Shown: piece after piece, positions 7,613 to 16,980 of the stretch
Numbering within the stretch: position 1 is the first letter of the stretch
Layout of the letters: every line of letters begins with the position of its first letter
From: Kangiella taiwanensis
Lineage (GTDB): Bacteria > Pseudomonadota > Gammaproteobacteria > Enterobacterales > Kangiellaceae
Length of the DNA: 64,000 nt
NCBI RefSeq assembly: GCF_020005165.1
Contig: NZ_JAHCLT010000003.1
Coordinates: forward strand, 496,001-560,000
Direction of reading: 5' to 3'
Position numbers and translations under genes: made by a program
Notes under the pieces: generated by a model
Database searches by the model: none
What the model was told of the DNA's origin: nothing
What the model saw: only the letters and a program-made list of their open reading frames with translations

Positions 7613-9593
7613 CAGAAACCTCCGCGCTTTGCACCTGATCTTTCTTTGCCTGTTTCTTTTCGCGACGTCTTTGGCGATAACGTTTATCTGAAATCGCTAG
7701 TAAGCCACCTAAAGCCATAAAGATCGTGCCTAACCAAATCCATCGTACAAAAGGCTTATAATGCACACTGATGGCCCAAGCACCATCATCTAGCGGCTCA
7801 CCCATTACAATATAGATATCCCTAAATAAACCGGCGTCAATATCCGCTTCAGTCATGACCATTCTGGACGCGTTGTACTTACGTTTCTCAGGATGAAGCT
7901 TGGTAATCAACTCTCCGTCTGACGACACTTTAAAGCTACCACCCGACGAGATGTAGTTAGGGCCTTCGGTATTTTTAAAGTCATAAAACTCAACACTTAA
8001 ATCTTCAACCTCAACCGTTTCTCCCAGCCGAATTTTAATGTTTTCTTCGATACTGAAGTATGAAGTAAGTACAACGCCTAATACGGTCACAGCCACACCC
8101 AAGTGCGCCACTAACATGCCCCAGTAACTGCGGCTGATTTTTTTCAAGCCAGCAGAAAAAGAGTCACTCTTTGACGCCTGAGCCAATACGTATTTGGCGC
8201 AGCCAGCCAGCACCCAAAGGCCTAAAGTTGTACCGACAATTGCCATAGGTTGTAAATCGCCCATGATAATGACAATGGCTAGACCGACGATAATGCTGCT
8301 AATAGCCCACAACCAATACTTGGTTAGAAGAGGCTTAATTGGCTCCTGTTTCCAATTAATTTGCTGCCCAATCGGCATCAAAATTAAGATCGGAATCATG
8401 AAGATAGAGAACATCAAGTTGAAATACGGAGGGCCGACGGAGGACTTACCGCCAGTAAAAGCTTCCTGAATCAGTGGGTGAAGCGTTCCCAACAAGACCA
8501 TAAAAGTGACAACCGCTAGTAACGCATTATTAAACAACAAAGCCGTTTCACGAGAGAATAATCCAAAGTTGGCTTTAGATCGTATTTTGCTGGATTGGAT
8601 CGCGTAAATCAGTAAAGAAACGCCTACTACAATGCCTAGGAACACTAAAATAAAACGTCCACGAACAGGGTCACTGGCAAACGAATGCACCGAGGTCAGG
8701 ACACCTGAGCGGACTAAGAAGGTTCCTAACAAGCTCAACGAGAAAGTTAAAATAGCGAGTAAGACAGTCCAAGACTTAAAGACGCCACGTTTTTCCGTAG
8801 CCGCCAAGGAGTGGATTAGTGCAGTACCTGCGAGCCAAGGCATAAAGGATGCATTTTCAACGGGATCCCAGAACCACCAGCCGCCCCAGCCGAGTTCGTA
8901 ATACGCCCACCAACTACCTAGGGCGATGCCTAACGACATGAAGATCCAGGCTACAGTGGTCCAAGGGCGACTCCAGCGAGCCCAGTGGTGATCCAAATCA
9001 CCCTGCAATAAACCCGCTATCGCAAAAGCGAACACCACTGAAAAGCCTACATAGCCCATATAGAGCATGGGCGGATGAACGATTAGACCAAAGTCCTGCA
9101 ATAACGGATTTAGATCAGCGCCGTCAATGGGGATAAACGGAAAGACCCGCTCAAAAGGGTTTGACGTAAATAATGTGAAAGCAATAAAACCAACGGCAAT
9201 AAAACCCATCACACCCAAGACGCGTGTCACAAGAACCTTAGGCAGAGACTTGCTAAATAGAGCAACCGCAGCCATCCAGCCGGTTAATATCAGCACCCAC
9301 AGCAACAAAGAACCTTCATGCGCACCCCACACTGCTGATATGCGGTAATAAATTGGTAACTGAGTATTGGAGTGGTTAGCCACATACTGGACGGAAAAGT
9401 CGTTAGTGATAAACGAAACCGTCAAGCAAATGTAGCTTAATAGTATGAGAACAAAACTACTGATGGATGCGCGCTTTGAAAAGCGCATCAAGCCTTTGTG
9501 TTCTTTTTGCGCGCCAACGAAGGATAAAACACCTAAAAATATGGCGTTAATAAACGCCATGATTAAGAAAAAATTACCGAGTTCAGGAATCAA
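7605..9593 (-). CDS. ccmF: Haem lyase subunit CcmF
   Basis: The large polytopic haem ligation protein (662 residues, about 15 membrane helices). It contains the tryptophan-rich WWD signature WGGWWFWDPVENASFMPW around residue 235 and the conserved periplasmic histidines that hold haem received from CcmE. With CcmH and CcmI it attaches haem to apocytochrome c on the periplasmic side. Length is typical of the family. A lysine/arginine-rich cytoplasmic tail ends the protein. It lies 9 bp downstream of ccmE. Confidence 0.96.
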   Translation of the reverse strand: MIPELGNFFLIMAFINAIFLGVLSFVGAQKEHKGLMRFSKRASISSFVLILLSYICLTVSFITNDFSVQYVANHSNTQLPIYYRISAVWGAHEGSLLLWVLILTGWMAAVALFSKSLPKVLVTRVLGVMGFIAVGFIAFTLFTSNPFERVFPFIPIDGADLNPLLQDFGLIVHPPMLYMGYVGFSVVFAFAIAGLLQGDLDHHWARWSRPWTTVAWIFMSLGIALGSWWAYYELGWGGWWFWDPVENASFMPWLAGTALIHSLAATEKRGVFKSWTVLLAILTFSLSLLGTFLVRSGVLTSVHSFASDPVRGRFILVFLGIVVGVSLLIYAIQSSKIRSKANFGLFSRETALLFNNALLAVVTFMVLLGTLHPLIQEAFTGGKSSVGPPYFNLMFSIFMIPILILMPIGQQINWKQEPIKPLLTKYWLWAISSIIVGLAIVIIMGDLQPMAIVGTTLGLWVLAGCAKYVLAQASKSDSFSAGLKKISRSYWGMLVAHLGVAVTVLGVVLTSYFSIEENIKIRLGETVEVEDLSVEFYDFKNTEGPNYISSGGSFKVSSDGELITKLHPEKRKYNASRMVMTEADIDAGLFRDIYIVMGEPLDDGAWAISVHYKPFVRWIWLGTIFMALGGLLAISDKRYRQRRREKKQAKKDQVQSAEVSGE

Positions 9594-9602
9594 GAGTCGT
9601 AC

Positions 9603-10058
9603 CTAATAGTCAGTTGATTGCTTTTTACCAGGGTGGCCATATTTCTCCAGCGACTGCTCAACCTCTGGTGGCATATACTTTTCATCGTGCTTGGCTAAGA
9701 CCTTCGATGCGACAAACTCTGTCTTAGAAACCAGCTGACCTTCAGCGATCACGCCTTGGCCCTCTTTAAACAGATCAGGCAAAATACCATGGTACTGCAC
9801 GGTTAACGAGTTTTGGTTGTCTGTTACAGTGAACTCGACATCAAGTCCATCGGCAGCACGCTTTACCGAATTATAAGCGACTAACCCACCTACTCTGATG
9901 GTTTTGTCTAACGGCGCTTTGCCTTGGCTAACTTCTGTTGGTGGATAAAAATGATTAATGTTTGAACTCAAGGCATACAAAATCAATGCAACTGCGCCAG
10001 ACAGTAATAATAAACCACCAATAATAGCGAGTAATTTATTGCGACGATGTGTTTTCAT
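9603..10058 (-). CDS. ccmE: Haem chaperone CcmE
   Basis: A 151-residue membrane-tethered periplasmic haem chaperone with an N-terminal anchor helix after MKTHRRNK and an OB-fold domain. The haem-binding motif LAKHDEKYMPPEV contains His124, the covalent haem ligand, and Tyr128. The frame can be extended 11 codons to a TTG at 10091, but the ATG at 10058 has a GTAGG site and begins with the family-typical basic segment, so I use it. It takes haem from CcmC and delivers it to CcmF. Confidence 0.95.
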   Translation of the reverse strand: MKTHRRNKLLAIIGGLLLLSGAVALILYALSSNINHFYPPTEVSQGKAPLDKTIRVGGLVAYNSVKRAADGLDVEFTVTDNQNSLTVQYHGILPDLFKEGQGVIAEGQLVSKTEFVASKVLAKHDEKYMPPEVEQSLEKYGHPGKKQSTDY

Positions 10059-10095
10059 GAAACCTACAATTTTTTGAATAAATACAAACAACGGC

Positions 10096-10305
10096 CTAAT
10101 CAGGCTGAGACACTTTCAACTTTCGTGCTTTCGGCTTTTGCGACTCAGGCGCAGCGGCCTCTGCTTGAACCTGCTTTTTTAATGATTTCAGCATCATTCT
10201 AAAACCAATAAACAAGCCCACTAATACAATCAAGCTCATCATGTAGCTCGACCAAACGTAAGCACCATGCTTACCCATAAAAATAAATTCGTGCCAACTA
10301 CTCAT
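10096..10305 (-). CDS. ccmD: Cytochrome c maturation protein CcmD
   Basis: A small single-helix protein of 69 residues. The family start MSSWHEFIFMGKHGAYVWSS precedes one helix (MSLIVLVGLFIGFRMM) and a basic, coiled C-terminal tail. CcmD stabilises the CcmABC complex and helps release haem-loaded CcmE. It overlaps the end of ccmC by 4 bp. Slightly longer than usual because of the charged tail. Confidence 0.93.
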   Translation of the reverse strand: MSSWHEFIFMGKHGAYVWSSYMMSLIVLVGLFIGFRMMLKSLKKQVQAEAAAPESQKPKARKLKVSQPD

Positions 10306-11060
10306 GACTTAACCTCGCTACCGCTCGCCCACTCTTTGACCCAACGTGACTTTTGATTGCGTAGAATAATTTCAGCGCGCAAGCGCATGAGGACCAAAGC
10401 CGCGAACAGTAAATAGATGGCACCTAACATCAAAAACAACGGCGTTTGGAACGCAGGATCAAGCGCACCTTTTTCTGTCACTGAGTAGCCCTGGTGCAAG
10501 GTATTCCACCACTTCACTGAGAAGTAAATAATCGGAATATTAATCACACCAACAATCGCCAGGATAGCTCCCGCTTTGTCCGCTTTCGAGCGATCTGAGA
10601 ACGAAGCATGCAGAGCAATGTAGCCAAGATAAAGGAACAGTAATAAAAGCTCAGACGTCATACGAGCATCCCACTCCCACCAAGTACCCCAAGTCGGCTT
10701 GCCCCATACAGAGCCTGTAAATAGCGCTAAAAAGGTCATGGCAGCGCCAACAGGTGCAATAGAGCGCACCACGGCAAATGCCATCTTCATTTTCCAAACT
10801 AAACCTACCGTAGCCGCTATCGCCATTGCAATGTAGGCGATCATAGATAAAGCGGCGGCTGGTACATGCACGTACATGATGCGGACTGTATGCCCCTGCC
10901 CCTGACGAACTTCAATCGGCGATGCCCACAGTGAGTAGTACAAACCCACGGCCAATAGAATCAAGGTCGCCGCCCATACCCATGGAAGCCATTGACCTGT
11001 TTTTTGGAATAAATATTTTGGAGAACCCAGCTGGTGAAACCAGCGCCAAGCTTTTGCCAT
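10302..11060 (-). CDS. ccmC: Haem handling membrane protein CcmC
   Basis: A 252-residue, six-helix protein of the haem handling family. It carries the tryptophan-rich segment WGKPTWGTWWEWDARMTSEL between helices and conserved histidines in the periplasmic loops (YVHVPAA; WNTLHQG). CcmC passes haem to His124 of CcmE in a complex with CcmA, CcmB and CcmD. Six bp separate it from ccmB. Confidence 0.95.
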   Translation of the reverse strand: MAKAWRWFHQLGSPKYLFQKTGQWLPWVWAATLILLAVGLYYSLWASPIEVRQGQGHTVRIMYVHVPAAALSMIAYIAMAIAATVGLVWKMKMAFAVVRSIAPVGAAMTFLALFTGSVWGKPTWGTWWEWDARMTSELLLLFLYLGYIALHASFSDRSKADKAGAILAIVGVINIPIIYFSVKWWNTLHQGYSVTEKGALDPAFQTPLFLMLGAIYLLFAALVLMRLRAEIILRNQKSRWVKEWASGSEVKS

Positions 11061-11066
11061 TAATGT

Positions 11067-11738
11067 TTAACCTACTGAAATCTTAAGTGCGCGGCCTGAT
11101 GCGAAGGGCGCAAAAACAATTGCTATCAATAAAAAAGCGCCCAAGATGGCGAGTTCGCCATTATAACGCATATTTTCTAAGGATGCTGTAACTGTCGATG
11201 CCCCAAAAATCAAAACCGGCACGTACAAAGGAATAATTAAAATCGAGACCAATAAACCGTTTCGACTCGCTGCTAGAGTTAGACTCATACCCACGGCACC
11301 CAGCAGGCACAAGGTCGGAGTGCCCAGCACCAAGGTCAGCATCAGCACCCATGTGTGATCGGCGTGTGCAAAGCCATGGTTTATCTGCATCAAAACACCC
11401 AACAATGGCGACAAAACGACCAAAGGCAGCCCTGTCAGCAGCCAGTGAGCCAAAATCTTACTCAACGCAACCGAGGTTGGCGAGCTCATTAGAAGCAACT
11501 GCTCCAACGATCCATCTTGGTAGTCACTGCGGTAAAACTGCTCTAGGGACAATAACATGGCTAACAATGCAGCGACCCAAATCACGCCTGGGGCAAGCTT
11601 TTGTAGTACCGGGGCCTCGGGACTTACTGCAAAAGGAAACAGGCTAACCACAATAATAAAAAATAATAACGGTATCGCGAGCCCAATCCAATTGCGGCGA
11701 GCGACTTTCAATTCACGCTTGAGCAGAGTCAGAATCAT
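11067..11738 (-). CDS. ccmB: Haem exporter subunit CcmB
   Basis: The 223-residue permease of the CcmAB ABC transporter, with six hydrophobic segments. Family motifs seen are LKRELKVARRN at the N-terminus, the EQFYRSDYQDGSLEQLLL segment and LGTPTLCLLGAVG. CcmAB uses ATP to release holo-CcmE from CcmC rather than exporting haem. It overlaps the ccmA stop by 4 bp. Confidence 0.95.
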   Translation of the reverse strand: MILTLLKRELKVARRNWIGLAIPLLFFIIVVSLFPFAVSPEAPVLQKLAPGVIWVAALLAMLLSLEQFYRSDYQDGSLEQLLLMSSPTSVALSKILAHWLLTGLPLVVLSPLLGVLMQINHGFAHADHTWVLMLTLVLGTPTLCLLGAVGMSLTLAASRNGLLVSILIIPLYVPVLIFGASTVTASLENMRYNGELAILGAFLLIAIVFAPFASGRALKISVG

Positions 11739-12397
11739 TCGTGCTCTACCCCAACTTTTTGATCCACAGGTAACTCATCAATGTGGTGATGCGAAGTAAA
11801 TAGCACCACCCCGCCATTATTCTTAAACTCTAAGGTTTTTGCTGCCAACCAACCGCGGGTCTTTTGATCCAAGTTAACGAAAGGCTCGTCCAGTATCCAA
11901 ATTTTCGCAGGTTCTAGTATTAAACGAGCTAGCGCAACTTTATGCTGCTGCCCTGCTGACAACTCCGCAAACATACGGTTTTCAAGGCCTCCGATACCTA
12001 ACTCCAACAGCACGTCAGAAATCTGTTTTGATAGACTTTGCTGCGAGATACCCCCTTTTAAGCGCAAGTTAGCATAAAAAGATAGGTTTTCGGCAATGGT
12101 TAGCTCGTTCTTCATCGACAAACTATGTGCTAAGAAGATGAGATCTTGAAAGTAGCTTGAATCAGGATGATTAATTGGCTGTTTATTCCAATAGATAGAA
12201 CCCTGGTCTGAAGGCAACAAGCCCGCGAGGCAGCGCATCAAGCTGGTTTTGCCTGCGCCGTTTTCGCCATAAAGATAAGTAATTGTTGATGGAGCTAGAT
12301 GCAGATCAGCATCTTCAAGAAGTATCTGCTCCGATCGAGAAACCGTTAGCTCATGGGCATAAAGTCCATCGAATTGTATGTCTTTGGATTGAGACAT
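11735..12397 (-). CDS. ccmA: Cytochrome c maturation ATPase CcmA
   Basis: First gene of the ccm operon; ABC ATPase of 220 residues. It has Walker A GENGAGKTS, a Q-loop at SYFQDLIF, signature LSAGQQHKVALARL, Walker B IWILDEP and switch His in TSHHH. Works with CcmB to power release of haem-loaded CcmE. The ATG at 12397 has only a weak Shine-Dalgarno (AGCTC). A strong promoter lies directly upstream, so ccm expression need not depend on leuB. Confidence 0.95.
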   Translation of the reverse strand: MSQSKDIQFDGLYAHELTVSRSEQILLEDADLHLAPSTITYLYGENGAGKTSLMRCLAGLLPSDQGSIYWNKQPINHPDSSYFQDLIFLAHSLSMKNELTIAENLSFYANLRLKGGISQQSLSKQISDVLLELGIGGLENRMFAELSAGQQHKVALARLILEPAKIWILDEPFVNLDQKTRGWLAAKTLEFKNNGGVVLFTSHHHIDELPVDQKVGVEHE

Positions 12398-12409
12398 TTG
12401 AGCTACGGC

Positions 12410-12462
12410 TTGGCATAAGTTGCTTTGCCCTGAATTATAGTGGGCTTAGCGCCTTATGCCAA
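12410..12462 (-). promoter_or_regulatory. ccm operon promoter with overlapping inverted repeat
   Basis: On the minus strand a -35 box TTGGCA (12462-12457) and a perfect -10 box TATAAT (12439-12434) are 17 bp apart; transcription would start about 30 nt before the ccmA ATG. The same DNA forms a dyad: TTGGCATAAG (12462-12453) is exactly complementary to CTTATGCCAA (12419-12410 on the minus strand), with inner GGGC/GCCC pairing. The -10 box falls in the loop. This could be an operator overlapping the promoter. No regulator is identified. Confidence 0.6.
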
Positions 12463-12492
12463 TGATTTTACGTATATTTACCTAAGCTCAGC

Positions 12493-13569
12493 TTATGCTA
12501 ATGCTTTCAGTACAGCGTCGCCCATCTCAACCGTCGAGACCAGCTTGTCGCCTTCTGTATGAATATCCCCAGTGCGGTAGCCTTGATCCAGCACCGTAGA
12601 AACCGCTTGATCAATTTTGTCAGCCATCGCACCTTCGCCAAAGCTATGACGTAACATCATTGATACCGACAAAATCGTCGCCAATGGGTTGGCTTTGTTC
12701 TGACCCGCGATATCAGGCGCTGAACCGTGAATCGGCTCGTACATACCTTTACCATTCGCGTCCAAGCTAGCAGACGGCAACATACCAATTGAGCCCGTTA
12801 GCATCGCCGCACAATCCGACAAAATATCACCGAACATATTGCCCGTGACCATGACGTCGAACTGCTTAGGCGCACGCACTAGCTGCATCGCTGCGTTATC
12901 GACGTACATGTGGGTCAACTCAACTTCTGGGTACTCTTTGCTCACACGATCCATCACTTCACGCCACAACTCAGTCGCTTCAAGCACGTTCGCCTTATCC
13001 ACTGAGCATACGCGCTTATCGCGTAACATCGCTGCTTTAAACGCCACGTGAGCAATACGCTCAACTTCGCTTTCCGAGTAAACGTAAGTGTTAAAACCTT
13101 GGCGCTCACCATTCTCAAGCGTACGAATACCACGCGGCTGACCGAAGTAAATACCCCCAGTTAGTTCGCGTACTATTAACACATCAAGATCAGCCACAAG
13201 CTCAGGCTTTAAGCTCGAAGCATCTGCAAGTTGCTTATACAGAATTGCTGGACGTAAGTTACCAAACAACTCCAACTCAGAACGTAATTTCAACAACGCC
13301 TTCTCAGGACGCACTGAAATATCGTACTGTTCCCACTTAGGACCGCCAACAGCGCCCAAAAGAATCGCGTCAGCCTCTTTCGCTTGAGCTAATACTTCAT
13401 CCGTTAACGGTGTTTCATGCGCATCAAAAGACGAACCACCCACCAACGCCGACTCATACGTCACGTCTAAGCCATGATTCTCAATTAACGCATCCAACAC
13501 ACGTGTCGCCTGGCCTACAATCTCTGGGCCAATACCGTCACCCGGTAATACCAATACTTTTTTAGTCAT
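12493..13569 (-). CDS. leuB: 3-isopropylmalate dehydrogenase
   Basis: LeuB oxidatively decarboxylates 3-isopropylmalate to 2-ketoisocaproate in leucine synthesis. The 358-residue form starting at 13569 begins [16 protein letters not shown], has ATTAGGAT before the ATG, and matches the usual family length. The longest frame adds 14 residues. Visible blocks are the Arg-rich substrate region ([29 protein letters not shown]), VDKANVLE and the NAD site [16 protein letters not shown]. It is separated from leuD by 275 bp containing a dispersed repeat, so it may be transcribed apart from leuCD. Confidence 0.96.
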   Translation of the reverse strand: MTKKVLVLPGDGIGPEIVGQATRVLDALIENHGLDVTYESALVGGSSFDAHETPLTDEVLAQAKEADAILLGAVGGPKWEQYDISVRPEKALLKLRSELELFGNLRPAILYKQLADASSLKPELVADLDVLIVRELTGGIYFGQPRGIRTLENGERQGFNTYVYSESEVERIAHVAFKAAMLRDKRVCSVDKANVLEATELWREVMDRVSKEYPEVELTHMYVDNAAMQLVRAPKQFDVMVTGNMFGDILSDCAAMLTGSIGMLPSASLDANGKGMYEPIHGSAPDIAGQNKANPLATILSVSMMLRHSFGEGAMADKIDQAVSTVLDQGYRTGDIHTEGDKLVSTVEMGDAVLKALA

Positions 13570-13671
13570 ATTTAATCCTAATAAATTGTTCTGTTTCAAA
13601 TCCTGTAGCACAGGGTCTCAAGAAACTATTCTCCCCGTAATATTGAGCTAAAAGACTCGCAAGTCATAGCA

Positions 13672-13836
13672 ATTCAAAACAGGACGTTTTGAATAGTGAC
13701 ATACGGGCCATGGACGGAACGTATGTCACGGTGCGTTAAGTGACTTTAGAGTCTTTTGGGAGTCATTCTTTGAATGACCTCAATATTGGGGTGGCCTTCT
13801 TTTGGTTCCTTTTCTTGGCCATGCAAGAAAAGGAAC
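13672..13836. repeat. Multi-hairpin dispersed repeat element, copy A
   Basis: Between leuD and leuB three perfect stems follow each other: 9 bp (13672-13680 with 13686-13694, loop AGGAC), 10 bp (13696-13705 with 13720-13729, loop containing CCATGGACGG) and 13 bp (13805-13817 with 13824-13836, loop GCCATG). Between them is the segment TTGGGGTG plus a pyrimidine-rich run. The same order occurs in copy B at 21056-21210 with compensating stem changes. Short frames across it look like by-products of the repeat. Confidence 0.7.
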
Positions 13837-13844
13837 AAATACCA

Positions 13845-14486
13845 TTAACTACTAAATAACCAGGGAGCTCTTTTAGAGCGTTCAGCTTCATATTCCGCAA
13901 TCGCATCTTCTTGCTGCAACGTAATGCCAATATCGTCCAAGCCGTTATACAAGCTGTGTTTACGGTCTGGTTCAACGTCAAAGCTGATCACATCACCGTT
14001 TGGCATAGTAATGGTTTGCTTATCAAGGTCGATATCCAACTTAAAACCTTCATTCGCTTCAGTCTGCTCAAACAAAGTGTCCATAGTTGTGTGATCAAGA
14101 ATGATCGGCAAAATACCGTTCTTAAAGCAGTTGTTGAAGAAAATGTCAGCAAAGCTCGGTGCGATAACCGCTTTGATACCATAGTCTTCTAGCGCCCATG
14201 GAGCGTGCTCACGGCTTGAGCCACAACCAAAGTTTTCTCGGGCTAAAAGAATCGAAGCTCCTTGATAGCGTTCTTTATTCATCACGAAGTCAGGGTTGAG
14301 CGGACGCTTTGAGTTGTCCATACCTGGCTCACCGTGATCCAAATAACGCCACTCATCGAATAAGTTCGGGCCAAATCCAGTACGTTTAATCGACTTCAAA
14401 AATTGCTTAGGAATAATCGCGTCCGTATCGACATTCGAACGATCTAAAGGCACGACTAAACCTGTGTGTTGCGTAAAGGCTTCCAT
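13845..14486 (-). CDS. leuD: 3-isopropylmalate dehydratase small subunit
   Basis: A 213-residue swivel-domain subunit of isopropylmalate isomerase. Visible blocks are [20 protein letters not shown], the [14 protein letters not shown] motif that contacts substrate, and [13 protein letters not shown]. With LeuC it interconverts 2- and 3-isopropylmalate. Start ATG and the leuC stop share one base (TAATG), indicating translational coupling. Confidence 0.96.
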   Translation of the reverse strand: MEAFTQHTGLVVPLDRSNVDTDAIIPKQFLKSIKRTGFGPNLFDEWRYLDHGEPGMDNSKRPLNPDFVMNKERYQGASILLARENFGCGSSREHAPWALEDYGIKAVIAPSFADIFFNNCFKNGILPIILDHTTMDTLFEQTEANEGFKLDIDLDKQTITMPNGDVISFDVEPDRKHSLYNGLDDIGITLQQEDAIAEYEAERSKRAPWLFSS

Positions 14487-15928
14487 TAGTGCACCTCCGA
14501 AACTTTTGCTAATTCTTTATCTAATTCCAGCTCACGCACGTCAACAAAGTGACCATGAACCGCTGCTGCCGCCGCCATCGCTGGGCTGACTAGGTGTGTA
14601 CGACCACCTTGACCTTGACGACCTTCGAAGTTCCGGTTTGAGGTTGATGCACAGTGCTCGCCTGATTCTAGACGGTCAGCATTCATCGCTAGACACATCG
14701 AACAACCCGGCTCGCGCCACTCGAAACCCGCTTCAGTAAAGATGGTGTGTAAGCCTTCAGCTTCGGCTTGCTCTTTCACCAAGCCAGAACCTGGAACCAC
14801 CATCGCCTGCTTAATACTTGGTGAGACTTTACGACCTTTTGCAACCGCCGCAGCTTCACGAAGATCTTCAATGCGAGCGTTGGTACAAGAGCCAATGAAG
14901 ACTTTGTCCAATGGAATTGACGTAATCGGCGTGTCCGCTTTTAGATCCATGTACTGAAGTGCGCGCTCAATACCCTCTTTTTTAACAGGGTTGGATTCTT
15001 TTTCAGGGTTAGGAATATTGCCATTCACAGGCTTCACCATTTCTGGCGAGGTGCCCCAAGTGACTTGAGGAATAATGTCTTCAGCCTTCAACTCAACCAC
15101 TCGGTCAAACTCTGCATCAGCATCGCTGTGCAAGTCTTTCCATGCTTCAACAGCCATGTCCCACTGCTCACCTTTTGGCGCAAAAGGACGGCCTTTGACG
15201 TACTCTATAGTCTTGTCATCCACAGCCACCAAGCCAACGCGAGCGCCCGCTTCGATTGCCATGTTACAAATCGTCATGCGCCCTTCCATCGATAAGCTTT
15301 CGATAGCCGAACCAGCAAATTCAATGGCGTGACCATTACCACCAGCCGTACCGATTTCACCGATGACCGCTAAAACCACGTCTTTCGCTGTAACGCCTGT
15401 GCCCAGCTCGCCATCAACGCGAACCAGCATATTCTTCATCTTCTTCTGGCGTAAGCATTGAGTCGCTAAAACGTGCTCAACTTCTGACGTGCCCACACCA
15501 AACGCCATCGCGCCAAACGCGCCGTGCGTTGCTGTGTGCGAATCACCACAGACCATGGTCAAGCCCGGAAGCGTATAGCCTTGCTCAGGGCCAACGATGT
15601 GTACGATGCCTTGACGAATATCGTCCATCTTAAACTCTGTCACACCATAAGTATCACAGTTATCATCCAAGGTTTGCACCTGAATACGTGATACAGGATC
15701 TGCGATACCGTTAGTACGGTCAGTTGTTGGGACGTTATGATCCGGCGTTGCTAGGTTTGCTTCTAAGCGACGCGGCTTACGGCCAGCAATACGCAATCCT
15801 TCGAATGCTTGCGGTGATGTTACTTCATGTAATAATTGACGGTCGATATAGATCAATGCTGACCCATCATCATTTTCTGCGACAAGATGGTCTTCCCAAA
15901 GCTTGTCGTAAAGCGTTTTTCCAGCCAT
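14486..15928 (-). CDS. leuC: 3-isopropylmalate dehydratase large subunit
   Basis: An aconitase-family subunit with a [4Fe-4S] cluster. The cluster cysteines are visible in [11 protein letters not shown] and in CSMCLAMN, with the third in the [15 protein letters not shown] block region. The ATG at 15928 follows ATGAGGCAC and gives [11 protein letters not shown], typical of LeuC. This yields 480 residues; the longest frame adds 22. First gene of leuCD, divergent from a LysR regulator that is its likely controller. Confidence 0.96.
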   Translation of the reverse strand: MAGKTLYDKLWEDHLVAENDDGSALIYIDRQLLHEVTSPQAFEGLRIAGRKPRRLEANLATPDHNVPTTDRTNGIADPVSRIQVQTLDDNCDTYGVTEFKMDDIRQGIVHIVGPEQGYTLPGLTMVCGDSHTATHGAFGAMAFGVGTSEVEHVLATQCLRQKKMKNMLVRVDGELGTGVTAKDVVLAVIGEIGTAGGNGHAIEFAGSAIESLSMEGRMTICNMAIEAGARVGLVAVDDKTIEYVKGRPFAPKGEQWDMAVEAWKDLHSDADAEFDRVVELKAEDIIPQVTWGTSPEMVKPVNGNIPNPEKESNPVKKEGIERALQYMDLKADTPITSIPLDKVFIGSCTNARIEDLREAAAVAKGRKVSPSIKQAMVVPGSGLVKEQAEAEGLHTIFTEAGFEWREPGCSMCLAMNADRLESGEHCASTSNRNFEGRQGQGGRTHLVSPAMAAAAAVHGHFVDVRELELDKELAKVSEVH

Positions 15929-16012
15929 TAACTGTGCCTCATTTGGTCTCTTCACGTAATAAAATAGCCGCACATTCGCAGCAAAGTGGAACAAGTGTAG
16001 TCCTTCTTGTAG

Positions 16013-16032
16013 AATAACTCCAATTCATTATT
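16013..16032. promoter_or_regulatory. Possible LysR-type operator between leuC and lysR
   Basis: An AATAA-N10-TTATT dyad lies midway in the 151-bp divergent gap. LysR-type regulators bind AT-rich interrupted dyads of about this size in such gaps. AT-rich dyads occur by chance, so the call is tentative. Confidence 0.25.
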
Positions 16033-16079
16033 TTTATAAAACCCATAACGACCAGGAATGACCGCTTAAAAGACTCATC

Positions 16080-16946
16080 ATGGATATCGATCTACTCAAA
16101 ACTTTTTTGACCGTCGCTCGGCTTAAATCCTTTACTCTTGCAGCGAAGGAGTTACAGTTGACGCAACCTGCCCTAAGCAAACGCATCAAGCGCTTAGAAG
16201 CTATGGTCGACAGTCAACTGTTTGACCGCGTGGGCAACCATGTAGTGGTTACAGAGGCTGGCCAACTACTGCAACAACAAGCCCCGCAAATTATTGGCGA
16301 TATTGAAGACGCGGTGCAGAACATCCGTGATCTTAGCGGCAAAGTCAGCGGTCAGCTGCATATCGGCACCAGCCACTACATCGGCCTTCATCTACTCCCG
16401 AATTACTTAGAGCAGTACGTCGATACCTTTAACCAAGTTGACGTTAACATCGAGTTTATTGACTCTGAACTCGCCTACGAGCGTGTATTGAGCGGTGATC
16501 TCGAGTTAGCCCTGTTAACATTTCCACAACAAAAAGACCCACGCCTTGTGCATGAGCTCATCTGGAAAGAGCACTTAGCCATTGTTTGCCACCAAGACTA
16601 TGCGTTAGCTCAAGAAAGTGAACCTTTGAAACAACTAGAACACTACCCTTGTATATTGCCTCCGGCCCACACCTTCCCTCGCGAACTCTTTGAAGTTCAG
16701 CTCGAAAATGCCGGCGTCACTCTGGGTAAAGTTAAAACGGCTAATTATTTAGAAGTGATTGCGAAACTTGTTGCCTGCAAAATGGGCTGGACGTTACTGC
16801 CTACAAGGCTCTTAAGTCCGCCGCTTACTAGCTTATCCTCTGAGCAGTATCTATCTGATCGTGATATGGGTATTATCTATCGAACTAATAAAACCCTTTC
16901 CAACGCCTCACAAGAACTGGTTAAATTACTCAAAAGTGAAAGTTAG
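16080..16946 (+). CDS. LysR-family transcriptional regulator, divergent to leuCD
   Basis: A 288-residue LTTR. The N-terminal winged helix-turn-helix (LLKTFLTVARLKSFTLAAKE, then LTQPALSKRIKRLE) is followed by a periplasmic-binding-like effector domain from about residue 90 (GQLHIGTSHYIG onward). The position back to back with leuC suggests that it senses a branched-chain intermediate and controls leuCD, as often seen for such arrangements. Effector and target are inferred. Confidence 0.85.
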   Translation: MDIDLLKTFLTVARLKSFTLAAKELQLTQPALSKRIKRLEAMVDSQLFDRVGNHVVVTEAGQLLQQQAPQIIGDIEDAVQNIRDLSGKVSGQLHIGTSHYIGLHLLPNYLEQYVDTFNQVDVNIEFIDSELAYERVLSGDLELALLTFPQQKDPRLVHELIWKEHLAIVCHQDYALAQESEPLKQLEHYPCILPPAHTFPRELFEVQLENAGVTLGKVKTANYLEVIAKLVACKMGWTLLPTRLLSPPLTSLSSEQYLSDRDMGIIYRTNKTLSNASQELVKLLKSES

Positions 16947-16980
16947 CAATACAAAAAAGAAGTATTTTTAAGGAGATCGA

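Noticed and set aside
8632-8901. 89-codon plus-strand frame within ccmF
   Set aside because: Fully antisense to a conserved, essential part of ccmF, including the WWD motif.
13763-13981. 72-codon frame between leuB and leuD
   Set aside because: Half lies inside leuD in another frame and the rest in the three-hairpin repeat.
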